From Phycisphaerales bacterium (lineage in GTDB: Bacteria > Planctomycetota > Phycisphaerae > Sedimentisphaerales > Anaerobacaceae), in assembly GCA_003141315.1 (NCBI GenBank), contig PLLP01000016.1:14459-73804 (forward strand): a stretch of 59,346 nt of DNA. Reading direction: 5' to 3'. Position numbers and translations under genes: made by a program. The notes under the pieces are model-generated. The model saw only the letters and a list, made by a program, of their open reading frames with translations. It did no database searches and was not told where the DNA came from. Of the stretch, positions 44,359 to 52,774 are shown one piece after another. Every line of letters begins with the position of its first letter. The stretch's first letter is position 1.

Positions 44359-44369
44359 ACAATTATGTC
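44359..44369. promoter_or_regulatory. ACAATTATGTC operator, copy 2
   Basis: This lies 31 bases from copy 1, about three helical turns, so both face the same side. A run of T and a TTGC follow. Confidence 0.65.
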
Positions 44370-44554
44370 GTTTTTGCAGCATAATATTCGGACCTTAATA
44401 AAACCCGCAAAGAGACAAAAAAGAAGTGAAACCACACAGCAAACCAAGCAATAATTAACCCAAGACTTTTATTTATAAGCACTTACGGCACATATCACGT
44501 TTTATCCATCAAATTACTTATAGTTCATATTTGCATAATTTATTTGCTCTTGCG

Positions 44555-44565
44555 ACAATTATGTC
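44555..44565. promoter_or_regulatory. ACAATTATGTC operator, copy 3 (autoregulatory)
   Basis: This is the best dyad of the set: CGACA-ATTA-TGTCG, five pairs. It lies about 40 bases upstream of the activator start codon, where it could overlap the promoter and give autocontrol. Confidence 0.6.
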
Positions 44566-44603
44566 GTATCATAAAAAGATAAACATAATTGGAAGTAATG
44601 GAT

Positions 44604-46181
44604 ATGGCAAATAAAGACATTTATATCGATAACCAGACGCAGGAGACCTCACGGCACCTGAAGGAGCTGGAGACCCTCTATAAGATTAGCCAAATCCTCG
44701 CAGAGGGTACGCCGCAAAGCCAAACCCTAAAAGAGGTGCTCGATATTCTCGACAGGGAGTTGGGAATGAACCGGGGCGCCATAACATTGCTGGTGCCGGC
44801 AGGTAAGGAAATAATAATCGAAGCGGTCCATAACTTTTCCGAGGAGCAAAGACGAAGGATAAGATACCGGCTGGGCGAAGGAGTGACAGGCAGGGTTATG
44901 CAGACCGGCAAACCTATGATAATACAAAAAGTCTCGGAAGAGCCTCTTTTTCTGAACCGATTCGAACGATGGAATATTACAAAGGAGGAAATCAGTTTTA
45001 TCTGCGTTCCGATTACAATCGGCGATGAGGTTATCGGGACAATTTCCATAGACCGGCCTTACAACAAAGAGACCTCTCTCGAAGAAGATATGCGAGCCCT
45101 GAGCATCGTCGCCAGTATGATTGCCAACGATGTCAGCGCCAGGCGCGAAGAAACCGTCAAACTGCAGGAGCTGGAAAACGAAAATCTGCGATTGCGCAGC
45201 GAGCTCGAAGACAAGTTCCGGCCGGAAAATATTATAGGCAACTCGAATACGATGCACGAGGTGTACCGCCAGATTCACCAGGTAGCAGACAGCGATACGA
45301 CGGTACTTATCCGCGGGCCGTCGGGAACAGGTAAAGAGCTGGTGGCGCACGCGATTCACTATTCGAGCAGCAGGGCAAAGGGAACATTCATCAAGGTAAG
45401 CTGCGCGGCGCTGAATGAGAACCTTTTAGAGAGCGAGCTTTTCGGCCATGAGAAAGGCGCATTTACAGGAGCGGTTCAAAGCCGGAAGGGACGGATGGAA
45501 GAGGCGAATGGCGGAACTCTTTTCCTCGATGAAGTGGGAGATTTTTCGCCGGTAATTCAGGTAAAACTGCTCCGGGTGCTGCAGGAGCGGGAATTTGAAC
45601 GGGTGGGCAGCAACCGGGCGATAAAAACAAGCGCGAGAATTATAACGGCGACCAACCGCGACCTTGAAAAGTGCGTAGAGGACGGCACGTTCCGCAGAGA
45701 CCTCTATTACCGCATAAACGTGTTTCCGATTTTTCTGCCGTCGCTGAGCGAACGCAGAGACGATGTTCTGCTGTTGGCAGACCATTTTGTGGAATTATAC
45801 TCCAAAAAAATGAATAAAAACGTAAGGCGAATCAGCACAACAGCTATCAATATGATGGTGGCGTATCACTGGCCCGGCAACGTACGGGAACTGGAGAACT
45901 GCATCGAGCGGGCGGTTTTACTCAGCACCGACGGCGTTATACACGGCCATCACCTGCCCCCGACACTTCAGACATCTGAGGCGACAGGCACGGTTGCGAC
46001 AGGCACGCTCGAAGACAGGGTAAGTATTTTCGAGCGCGATATGATTGTCGATGCCCTGAAGCGGACAAACGGGAAACTCGCAGCCGCTGCACGCCAGTTA
46101 GGCACAACCAGCAGGATAATAAGATATAAAACGCAGCAGTTAGGTATCGATTGCAAACGATATTCTACAAAACAGGAGTAA
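44604..46181 (+). CDS. NifA-like sigma-54-dependent activator (GAF-AAA+-HTH)
   Basis: This 525-residue protein has an N-terminal GAF domain (about 20-170; ELGMNRGAITLL, RYRLGEGVTGRV and EISFICVPI match NifA). A short coiled linker follows, then an AAA+ domain with Walker A GPSGTGKE near 238, the sigma-54 contact GAFTGA at 285 and Walker B LFLDEVGD near 306. A Fis-type helix-turn-helix closes the protein (about 485-515, GKLAAAARQLGTTSRIIRYK). The GAF domain of NifA can bind 2-oxoglutarate or PII. I chose ATG 44604 because GGAAG lies eight bases upstream. Earlier in-frame TTG and ATG codons are spaced badly. It is divergent from the nitrogen genes and three bases from the next gene. Confidence 0.92.
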   Translation: MANKDIYIDNQTQETSRHLKELETLYKISQILAEGTPQSQTLKEVLDILDRELGMNRGAITLLVPAGKEIIIEAVHNFSEEQRRRIRYRLGEGVTGRVMQTGKPMIIQKVSEEPLFLNRFERWNITKEEISFICVPITIGDEVIGTISIDRPYNKETSLEEDMRALSIVASMIANDVSARREETVKLQELENENLRLRSELEDKFRPENIIGNSNTMHEVYRQIHQVADSDTTVLIRGPSGTGKELVAHAIHYSSSRAKGTFIKVSCAALNENLLESELFGHEKGAFTGAVQSRKGRMEEANGGTLFLDEVGDFSPVIQVKLLRVLQEREFERVGSNRAIKTSARIITATNRDLEKCVEDGTFRRDLYYRINVFPIFLPSLSERRDDVLLLADHFVELYSKKMNKNVRRISTTAINMMVAYHWPGNVRELENCIERAVLLSTDGVIHGHHLPPTLQTSEATGTVATGTLEDRVSIFERDMIVDALKRTNGKLAAAARQLGTTSRIIRYKTQQLGIDCKRYSTKQE

Positions 46182-46184
46182 TAT

Positions 46185-48767
46185 ATGATTTCACCGCCGA
46201 CTACCGGCCTGAAAGGCCTCGACAAGATGCTGTGCGGCCTGAGAAAGGGAGACAACGTCGTATGGCAGGTTGACAGCATCGACGATTTCAGGCAGTTCGT
46301 CACACCTTTTGTGAAGGGGGCATTAAAAGACGGCAAAAAAATTATTTATATGAGATTTGCCGACCATGCACCGCTGGTAGAAGAAAATGCCAACATCACC
46401 ACTTATCATCTCGATGCCGAGAGCGGGTTCGAAATGTTTTCCAAGCAGGTTCATTCGATAATCTCAAAGGAAGGTGTCGGCGCTTATTATGTATTCGACT
46501 GCCTTTCCGACCTGCTGAGCGCATGGGCGACGGACCTGATGATAGGAAATTTCTTCAAGATTACCTGCCCATACCTTTTCGAGCTGGACACAATCGCATA
46601 TTTCGCGCTGCTGCGGCGCAATCACTCGTTCAAGACCATAGCCCGCATCCGCGAAACAACCCAACTTCTGCTGGATATCTACCGATTCGAAGGCAGCTTT
46701 TATATTCATCCGCTCAAGGTCTTCGAGCGCTACTCGCCGACGATGTTTCTGCCGCACCAGCAGCAGAGAGAAGATTTTTCGCCTGTAGTAAGCAGTATCG
46801 ACGCAGCCAAACTTTTTTCTCACATTTCCGAAAAAGGGCTCGATGGTTCCGCAAGAAGCCTCGATTACTGGGACCGCCTTTTTATGGCGGCTGAGAAATT
46901 TACCGACAAGAAAGCCGATTCGGAGGAAGTCCGGGAAACCGTAAAGCAGCTTTGCAAAATAATGATTGGCCGCGAAAAGAGAATGCTTACGCTTGCGGAA
47001 GGCAATTTTACGCTGGAGAATCTGCTGAGCATCAAAAGCAGGTTAATCGGAAGCGGCTTCATCGGAGGCAAGGCAGCGGGCATGCTGCTGGCGCAAAATA
47101 TTCTGCTGGCGGATAAGGCGTTTGACTGGAAGCAGTATTTGGAGCCGCACGATTCTTTTTATATAGGCTCAGATATTTTTTACAGCTACATTGTCGAGAA
47201 CGGCTGGTGGAAGCTGCTGATGGAGCAGAAAACAAAGGAAGGCTACTTCAAGGCGGCTCCTCTACTGAAGGAAAATCTGCTCAAGGGAAAATTTCCGGAA
47301 GAGATGCGCGAGAGATTTCAGGAAATGGTGGAATATTTCGGGCAGTCCCCGATAATCGTGCGTTCGAGCAGTCTATTGGAAGATTCGTTCGGGAACGCAT
47401 TTGCCGGCAAATACGAAAGCATATTCTTAGTCAACCAGGGCGACCCACAGCAGCGATATAACGAATTCGAAACCGCTGTTCGCAGGATTTACGCCAGCAC
47501 AATGGACGAAGACGCACTGGCCTACCGCCTGCAAAGAGGACTCGACCAGAAGGATGAGCAAATGGCGCTGCTGGTTCAGCGGGTATCGGGGTCATACAAA
47601 AATCATTATTTCTTCCCTGACGTTGCTGGCGTGGGGACTTCTTATAATGCGTTTGTCTGGAAGTCGACACTCGACCCGAAGGCTGGTATGCTCAGGCTCG
47701 TCTTCGGACTCGGGACAAGGGCAGTCGAGCGCGTCGAAGATGATTATCCGCAGGTAATCGCACTGGACCAGCCGCTCCTGCACCCGTATTCCGGAAAAAA
47801 AGACGAAAGGAGATTTTCGCAGAGGAGCGCGGACCTGCTCGATATAAAGAAAAATTGTCTTACAACTGTGAACGTCAATGACCTGCTCAATGAGAAGCTC
47901 GACATAAAAGCAGACCTTATAGCAACCGCTGACTACGAAACCGAAGATAAAATGAAGGAAGCGGGGATGGAAACCAAACTGCCGTGGATGGTGACATTCG
48001 AGAAGCTTTTCTCGAAGACCAATTACGCCGGCCTGATGCAAAAAATCCTGCAGAAACTCGAAGACAGTTATCAATACCCGGTTGACATAGAATTCACGAC
48101 AAACTTTGTCGATGATAATAGTTTTAAGATTAACCTTGTGCAGTGCAGGCCGCTGCAAACCAAGGGATTGCGGGCAAACGTCCGGATTCCAAAGAAAATC
48201 GAGAAGGAGAAAATACTTTTCGAATCTTATGGATATACGATGGGCGGGAGCATCTGGCAGCCAATAAAGAGAATCGTTTATGTCGAACCGGAGGCTTATA
48301 CCAAACTGAACCTGTCGCAAAAATACGACATTGCGAGGCTGGTGGGCAAGCTCAACAGGCAGATAACCAGCAGGCAATCAACGCCGACCTTGCTGATAGG
48401 GCCGGGCAGATGGGGAACTACGATGCCGAGCCTCGGTGTATCGGTGACATTTTCAGAGATAAATAATATGACGGTGCTTGCGGAGGTTGCTTATGAGGGC
48501 GGCAACCTGATGCCGGAACTTTCATTCGGAACGCATTTCTTCAGGGACCTTGTCGAGACTGATATTTTTTACGTGGCGATTTTTCCGCAGAAGGAAACCG
48601 TAATATTCAATAAAGACAGATTTTCGCGGATGCCTAATCTGCTGGAAACTCTTTTTCCTGAAAGCAAAAAATACGCCGACGTTGTGAAGGTCTGCGATAT
48701 TGAGGCTGAAAACCTGCAGTTTGTTTTTGACGTCCTGTCGCAAAAAGTTATCTGCTTTTTTACTTAA
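46185..48767 (+). CDS. KaiC-like / PPDK ATP-grasp fusion protein of unknown function
   Basis: This 860-residue protein has three parts. Residues 5-230 start like a KaiC/RecA domain (TGLKGLDKMLCGLRKGDNVVWQV) but have VDSIDDF where the GKT loop should be, so ATP binding there is doubtful. Residues about 285-690 resemble the PEP synthase/PPDK nucleotide-binding domain (GFIGGKAAGM near 292, PIIVRSSSLLEDSFGNAFAGKYES near 389, QCRPLQ). The phosphohistidine and PEP-binding domains are absent. The C-terminus (700-860) carries LIGPGRWGTT and GTHFFRDLVE. GGAG precedes the ATG, which lies three bases after the activator stop. A nucleotide- or pyruvate-responsive partner of the activator is a guess. Confidence 0.75.
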   Translation: MISPPTTGLKGLDKMLCGLRKGDNVVWQVDSIDDFRQFVTPFVKGALKDGKKIIYMRFADHAPLVEENANITTYHLDAESGFEMFSKQVHSIISKEGVGAYYVFDCLSDLLSAWATDLMIGNFFKITCPYLFELDTIAYFALLRRNHSFKTIARIRETTQLLLDIYRFEGSFYIHPLKVFERYSPTMFLPHQQQREDFSPVVSSIDAAKLFSHISEKGLDGSARSLDYWDRLFMAAEKFTDKKADSEEVRETVKQLCKIMIGREKRMLTLAEGNFTLENLLSIKSRLIGSGFIGGKAAGMLLAQNILLADKAFDWKQYLEPHDSFYIGSDIFYSYIVENGWWKLLMEQKTKEGYFKAAPLLKENLLKGKFPEEMRERFQEMVEYFGQSPIIVRSSSLLEDSFGNAFAGKYESIFLVNQGDPQQRYNEFETAVRRIYASTMDEDALAYRLQRGLDQKDEQMALLVQRVSGSYKNHYFFPDVAGVGTSYNAFVWKSTLDPKAGMLRLVFGLGTRAVERVEDDYPQVIALDQPLLHPYSGKKDERRFSQRSADLLDIKKNCLTTVNVNDLLNEKLDIKADLIATADYETEDKMKEAGMETKLPWMVTFEKLFSKTNYAGLMQKILQKLEDSYQYPVDIEFTTNFVDDNSFKINLVQCRPLQTKGLRANVRIPKKIEKEKILFESYGYTMGGSIWQPIKRIVYVEPEAYTKLNLSQKYDIARLVGKLNRQITSRQSTPTLLIGPGRWGTTMPSLGVSVTFSEINNMTVLAEVAYEGGNLMPELSFGTHFFRDLVETDIFYVAIFPQKETVIFNKDRFSRMPNLLETLFPESKKYADVVKVCDIEAENLQFVFDVLSQKVICFFT

Positions 48768-48976
48768 GTCTGTCGCCCACAACGAACAAGTAACGTGGAT
48801 TTAATTTAGCCACAGATTTCACTGATTAACACTGATTTTTTTGCAACTAAATATCGAAGATCCGCCATCTTTGTGGCGGACTAACGACTAAAAACTGACG
48901 ACTAATTTAGGCACAAGGAATTTGGAAATGCGATAAAGCTAAGGGGTGGTGCCTTCAGGCCATAAAACAAGACATA
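48768..48976. repeat. Repeat-rich spacer before asd
   Basis: This spacer holds a GCCACAGATTTCACTGATTA-type repeat (about 48810-48833), a TCCGCC...GGCGGA hairpin at 48861-48880 and CTAACGACTAAAAACTGACGAC-like units around it. No coding sequence is seen. Confidence 0.5.
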
Positions 48977-49004
48977 TTGCAATTTTTGGAAAAAGAGGTA
49001 TAAT
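48977..49004 (+). promoter_or_regulatory. Sigma-70 promoter of asd
   Basis: TTGCAA and a consensus TATAAT are 16 bases apart. Transcription would start near 49011, leaving an 83-base leader. Confidence 0.65.
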
Positions 49005-49037
49005 TCAGGCTGATAATCGGTTTTGTTCTTTATAGAT

Positions 49038-49060
49038 ACAGCCAGCGGTGTGCTGGCTGT
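49038..49060 (+). promoter_or_regulatory. Strong hairpin in the asd leader
   Basis: ACAGCCAGC and GCTGGCTGT form nine perfect pairs with a five-base loop. It ends 33 bases before the asd ATG. No T-run follows. The leader is too short for a lysine riboswitch, so it may act on RNA stability or bind a protein. Confidence 0.45.
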
Positions 49061-49093
49061 TGTTGTGAATAAGAAAGTTTTTGGAGTAAAAAG

Positions 49094-50095
49094 ATGGGTT
49101 GCAATTTGGCAATAGCAGGCGTGACGGGTGCGGTCGGCCAGGAATTCCTGAGGATTATCGAGGAGCGGGATTTCCCGTTCGACTCGTGCAAAATGCTCGC
49201 AAGCAGCAGAAGCGCAGGGAAAAAATTAACGTTCAAGGGCAAAGAATATACCGTAGAAGAAATGACGGCAAACAGCTTTAAGGGCGTGGGTATCGCCCTA
49301 TTCAGCGCAGGGGCGGCCCGCAGCAGAGAGTTCGCACCGGCAGCGGTGAAGGCAGGCGCGGTGGTTATAGATAATTCATCGGCATTCAGAATGGTGCCGG
49401 ACGTGCCTCTTGTCATCCCGGAAATAAATCCTGAAAAGATAAAGGAACATAAAGGGATTATCGCCAACCCGAACTGCTCGACGATTATAGCGATAGTGCC
49501 GGTGTGGCCTTTGCATAAGGCAAACCCCGTCAAGCGAATGGTGGTAAGCACATACCAGGCGGCAAGCGGAGCAGGGATGTCGGCGATGCTGGAGCTGGAA
49601 GAGCAGACCCGTGAGATACTGGCAGGCAAAAAGCCTACCTGCAAAGTGCTTGCTTATCAGCTTGCATTTAATTTGTTCTGCCACAATTCGAAAATCGGGC
49701 CGAACGGCTACAACGAAGAAGAGATAAAAATGGTCAACGAGACAAGGAAGATTTTCGATTGCCCGGATATTGCGATAACCTGCACCTGCGTTCGCGTGCC
49801 GGTATTGCGGGCGCACAGCGAGAGCATAAATCTCGAATTCAAGGATTCTATCCGACCGCAAGATGTGACGGAGCTGCTGCGGACTGCGCCCGGGGTCTCG
49901 ATAATCGACGACAGGGAAAATAACCGTTTCCCGATGCCGATAGACGCGACGGGCAAAGACGATATTTTTGTCGGCAGGATTCGGCAGGATGAATCGATAC
50001 CGGATAACCGCGGAATAAATCTGTGGGTTGTCGGCGACCAGATTCGCAAAGGCGCGGCCTTAAATGCTGTCCAAATCGCAGAAAAGTTGCTATAA
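49094..50095 (+). CDS. asd: Aspartate-semialdehyde dehydrogenase
   Basis: This 333-residue enzyme reduces aspartyl phosphate to the semialdehyde for lysine, diaminopimelate, threonine and methionine. The Rossmann start LAIAGVTGAVGQEFLRII, FSAGAARSREFAP, the active-site NPNCSTI (Cys near 132) and the catalytic His in CTCVRVPVLRAHSE are all present. Length is usual. GGAG lies before the ATG. It heads a plus-strand run with truA and the glycosyltransferase. Diaminopimelate supply links it to the mur genes further on. Confidence 0.96.
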   Translation: MGCNLAIAGVTGAVGQEFLRIIEERDFPFDSCKMLASSRSAGKKLTFKGKEYTVEEMTANSFKGVGIALFSAGAARSREFAPAAVKAGAVVIDNSSAFRMVPDVPLVIPEINPEKIKEHKGIIANPNCSTIIAIVPVWPLHKANPVKRMVVSTYQAASGAGMSAMLELEEQTREILAGKKPTCKVLAYQLAFNLFCHNSKIGPNGYNEEEIKMVNETRKIFDCPDIAITCTCVRVPVLRAHSESINLEFKDSIRPQDVTELLRTAPGVSIIDDRENNRFPMPIDATGKDDIFVGRIRQDESIPDNRGINLWVVGDQIRKGAALNAVQIAEKLL

Positions 50096-50104
50096 TCTGC
50101 CACG

Positions 50105-50845
50105 ATGGCGGCTCGCAAAATAAAATTAACGATTCAATATGACGGGAGCGGGTATTTCGGCTGGCAGGTTCAGCCGGACAGAATGACAATACAGCAATTG
50201 CTCAATGAGGCGGTCTCTACACTCATCGGCAGGAAGGTGACTGTCCACGGTGCAAGCAGAACTGATGCGGGGGTAAGTGCACTGGGGCAGGTGGGGCTGA
50301 TAGAAATTGATTCGCCGATACCGACGGAAAATTTTCCGCGTGCGATAAGCGACAGGCTGCCGCCGGAAGTGGCGGTTATCGAGGCGGTCGAGGTCGATAA
50401 AAAATTTGACCTTATCAACGACGTCAAAAGCAAACTCTATCGCTACACGGTTTTCAACGGCAAGCATAGGCCTGTGCTGGATGTAAGGCACTGCTGGCAC
50501 ATACCGGAAAAATTAGACACCGAAAAAATGAACGAGGCGGCGAAACTGCTGGAGGGGACTAAAGATTTTAAGTCTTTCGCATCGGCTAAGGATAACAGGG
50601 AAAGCAGCGTAAGAACTATTTTTCGCTGTGAAGTTTTCAGTAGGGAAGACTGGGTATATATTGATACCGAAGGCGGTGGTTTCTTATATAATATGGCGAG
50701 GAATATCGCGGGGACGCTCGTTGATATCGGCCTTGGCAGATGGCAGCCGGAAAAGATACAGGAGATTCTCGATGCGAAAGACCGCACCGCAGCAGGAATG
50801 ATTGCACCGGCGGAAGGACTATGTTTGAACTGGATAAAATACTGA
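50105..50845 (+). CDS. truA: tRNA pseudouridine(38-40) synthase
   Basis: This 246-residue enzyme isomerises uridines in the anticodon arm. YDGSGYFGWQVQP opens the protein, and the catalytic Asp is in GASRTDAGVSALGQV (about 57). LYRYTVFNGKHRP and the C-terminal GGGFLYNMARNIAGTLVDIG motif are typical. It starts nine bases after asd with no clear ribosome-binding site, so reinitiation is likely. Confidence 0.95.
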   Translation: MAARKIKLTIQYDGSGYFGWQVQPDRMTIQQLLNEAVSTLIGRKVTVHGASRTDAGVSALGQVGLIEIDSPIPTENFPRAISDRLPPEVAVIEAVEVDKKFDLINDVKSKLYRYTVFNGKHRPVLDVRHCWHIPEKLDTEKMNEAAKLLEGTKDFKSFASAKDNRESSVRTIFRCEVFSREDWVYIDTEGGGFLYNMARNIAGTLVDIGLGRWQPEKIQEILDAKDRTAAGMIAPAEGLCLNWIKY

Positions 50846-50846
50846 A

Positions 50847-52028
50847 TTGAAAATTGTTCACATTATAACTCGATTGATTTTGGGTGGGGCGCAGGAAAAC
50901 ACGCTGATAACGTGCAGGCTGCTTATCCAGCGGGGGCACGAGGTATGGCTTATAACGGGGCCGGCGAGCGGGCCTGAAGGAGAGCTGTTCGAGCAGACAA
51001 AACAGGCAGGATACAAAACTATCGTCGTCGATGAAATGATTCGGGCGATAAACCCGCTGAAAGATTTTATCGCTTACAGGAAAATCAGAAAAATCCTTAA
51101 CGAGATTCAGCCGGACATAGTTCATACACATTCGGCAAAGGCAGGGATACTCGGCAGATACGCAGCGTATAATCTAACTACAAATTCGAAATCCGAAATC
51201 CGAAATCCGAAAATTGTACATTCGATACATGGTTTGTCGTTTCACCCGTATCAAAACAATTGGCTCAATAGATTTTATATTGCGATAGAAAAGGCGGCGG
51301 CGAAGAAGACAGATTACTTCATCAGCGTAGCCGATGCAATGACAGAACAGGCGAAGGCTGCGGGCATCGGACTTGATAAACCTTATATTACGGCCTACTC
51401 GGCTGTTGACGAGGAGGCATTTTTATCACCTATACCAGAGGAAAAAAGGCTGGAATTCCGTGCGAAATATGGAATCGGTAAAGATGCGGTCGTGCTGGTG
51501 ACGGTGGCGAGATTATTTATGCTGAAGGGACACGATTACATCATCGAATCGGCAAAGACGCTTTCCAAACGATACAGAAATGTGATGTGGCTTTTTGTCG
51601 GCGACGGGAATCTGGCGGATAAATACAAGCAGCAGGCAAGCGATTTAGGACTGGCAGAGAGGATAAAATTCACGGGGCTTTTGCCTCCCAGCCAGATACC
51701 GCTTGCGATACAGTCTTCGGATATACTGGTGCACTGCTCGCTGCGGGAAGGACTCGCCCGGACGCTTCCGCAGGCGATGCTTTGCGGCAGGCCGGCGGTG
51801 AGTTTCGACGTCGATGGGGCAAAAGAGGTAGTGAGCGAAAAGACCGGCAGACTTGTCGAGCCGAAAAATATAGAGCAACTGACGAGAGTTTGCGCCGAAT
51901 TAATTGAAGATGAAAATCTGCGAAAAAGGCTTGGCGAAAACGGGCGGGAATCTGTAAAGAGAAAATTCGCACCCGAAACAATGGTTGATACAATAGAAGA
52001 TGTGTATCAGAAAATAGTAAAAGAATAA
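50847..52028 (+). CDS. Glycosyltransferase family 4-like protein
   Basis: This 393-residue GT-B enzyme uses a nucleotide sugar for envelope or capsule glycans. The N-terminal acceptor domain begins with IVHIITRLILGGAQENTL. The C-terminal donor domain has VARLFMLKGHDYIIESAK, FVGDG and HCSLREGLARTLPQAMLCGRPAV with the EGxxxxxxEA-like sugar motif. A TTG start lies one base after the truA stop. Residues about 112-123 (NSKSEIRNPK) come from an AATCCGAA-type repeat and have no counterpart in the family. Confidence 0.88.
   Translation: MKIVHIITRLILGGAQENTLITCRLLIQRGHEVWLITGPASGPEGELFEQTKQAGYKTIVVDEMIRAINPLKDFIAYRKIRKILNEIQPDIVHTHSAKAGILGRYAAYNLTTNSKSEIRNPKIVHSIHGLSFHPYQNNWLNRFYIAIEKAAAKKTDYFISVADAMTEQAKAAGIGLDKPYITAYSAVDEEAFLSPIPEEKRLEFRAKYGIGKDAVVLVTVARLFMLKGHDYIIESAKTLSKRYRNVMWLFVGDGNLADKYKQQASDLGLAERIKFTGLLPPSQIPLAIQSSDILVHCSLREGLARTLPQAMLCGRPAVSFDVDGAKEVVSEKTGRLVEPKNIEQLTRVCAELIEDENLRKRLGENGRESVKRKFAPETMVDTIEDVYQKIVKE
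51181..51214 (+). repeat. AATCCGAAATCC repeat inside the glycosyltransferase
   Basis: Four tandem units of CGAAATC/CGAAATCC lie in frame and encode SKSEIRNPK. The same family occurs at 1-26 and 57099-57155. Confidence 0.7.
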
Positions 52029-52064
52029 TTACCAAAAGAACCGGACATACCAAGGAGTGAACAA

Positions 52065-52445
52065 ATGAATCTCGACAGTTACTTTGAAAATGTTAAGGGT
52101 GTTGGGATATTGGCAACCAGCGATAAAAAGGGTAATGCGGATGCAGCGATTTATGCGAGGCCTTATGTAATCGACGAAAAAATAATTATGTTCAGTATGA
52201 TGGAACGCACAAGCTACGGCAACGTGATGGCAAATCCGAACGCCTGCTTTTTGTTTATGGAAAAAGGCGAGGGGTTCAAGGGATACAGATTTTATTTAAG
52301 GCAAAGGGGAGAGGAAACGAACGAAGACAACATAAAAATGCTCAGAAAAACGCACAACATTATGGACATAGTGTCCATTGAAAAAAGGCACCTGGTGTAT
52401 TTCGAGATTAAACAGGTAAGGCCTTTAATCGGCGATAAGGAATAG
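52065..52445 (+). CDS. Pyridoxamine 5'-phosphate oxidase-like flavin protein
   Basis: This 126-residue split-barrel protein looks like the small PNPOx-like group: GVGILATSDKKGNADAAIYARPYVID forms the first strands, and NPNACFLFMEKG and GYRFYLRQRG the later ones. Members bind FMN or F420, and the substrate is rarely known. It lacks the full PNPOx C-terminal region, so vitamin B6 synthesis is unlikely. AAGGAG precedes the ATG, 36 bases after the glycosyltransferase. Confidence 0.75.
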   Translation: MNLDSYFENVKGVGILATSDKKGNADAAIYARPYVIDEKIIMFSMMERTSYGNVMANPNACFLFMEKGEGFKGYRFYLRQRGEETNEDNIKMLRKTHNIMDIVSIEKRHLVYFEIKQVRPLIGDKE

Positions 52446-52754
52446 AAAGCAAAAAAGTTGCGGCTGCCGCAGTTCGTGACTCGTCGCTTGTGACTCGTCG
52501 CTCCGCCTCGGTCCGCCGGAGGCGGATAAGCCGTTGCTCGTCGCTCGTATTTGGCTTGTTTTAGTGCGTCATTTTACGACCGCCAAATCCCGATACCGGC
52601 GACGGCGAACAAGCCGAACAGGCAGCGGAAATTTTTCCCTTGTTTTAGGGTGCAATCGTGATAGATTACTGCTGCGCCTGCGGCGTTATAGCCGATATAG
52701 AGAAAATGGATTTTAAAAGAATTTTCCAGCAACAGAAAAGGAACAAAAAAGGCA
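52446..52754. repeat. Repeat-filled spacer before murC
   Basis: Two direct copies of TGACTCGTCGCT (about 52477-52502) and a TTGCTCGTCGCTCG unit surround a TCCGCC-GGA-GGCGGA hairpin at 52512-52526. The rest is unremarkable except for the small ORF listed next. A 60-codon Arg-rich frame at 52534 is regarded as chance. Confidence 0.5.
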
Positions 52755-52774
52755 ATGAAGAGTCTGACTTGTGA
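52658..52774 (+). CDS. Possible 38-residue ORF overlapping the murC start
   Basis: A GTG preceded by AGGG opens a 38-codon frame with a Cys-Cys-Ala-Cys cluster and a basic second half. It ends 20 bases inside murC. It could couple translation to murC. It is not recognised and may be chance. Confidence 0.2.
   Translation: MIDYCCACGVIADIEKMDFKRIFQQQKRNKKGNEESDL

Noticed and set aside
44604-46181. Regulator of nitrogen fixation (true NifA)
   Set aside because: Domains match NifA, but no nif structural genes are in the window and the operators are not TGT-N10-ACA. A general ammonium-assimilation role fits better.
47592-48377. A 261-codon minus-strand frame
   Set aside because: It is antisense to the ATP-grasp fusion gene. 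The sense frame has clear motifs here.
49011-49093. Lysine riboswitch in the asd leader
   Set aside because: The leader is 83 bases with one hairpin. The lysine class needs a five-helix junction of about 170 bases.
52534-52716. A 60-codon Arg-rich plus-strand ORF
   Set aside because: It is repeat-derived at the start and Arg-rich as expected of an out-of-frame reading. There is no ribosome-binding site.
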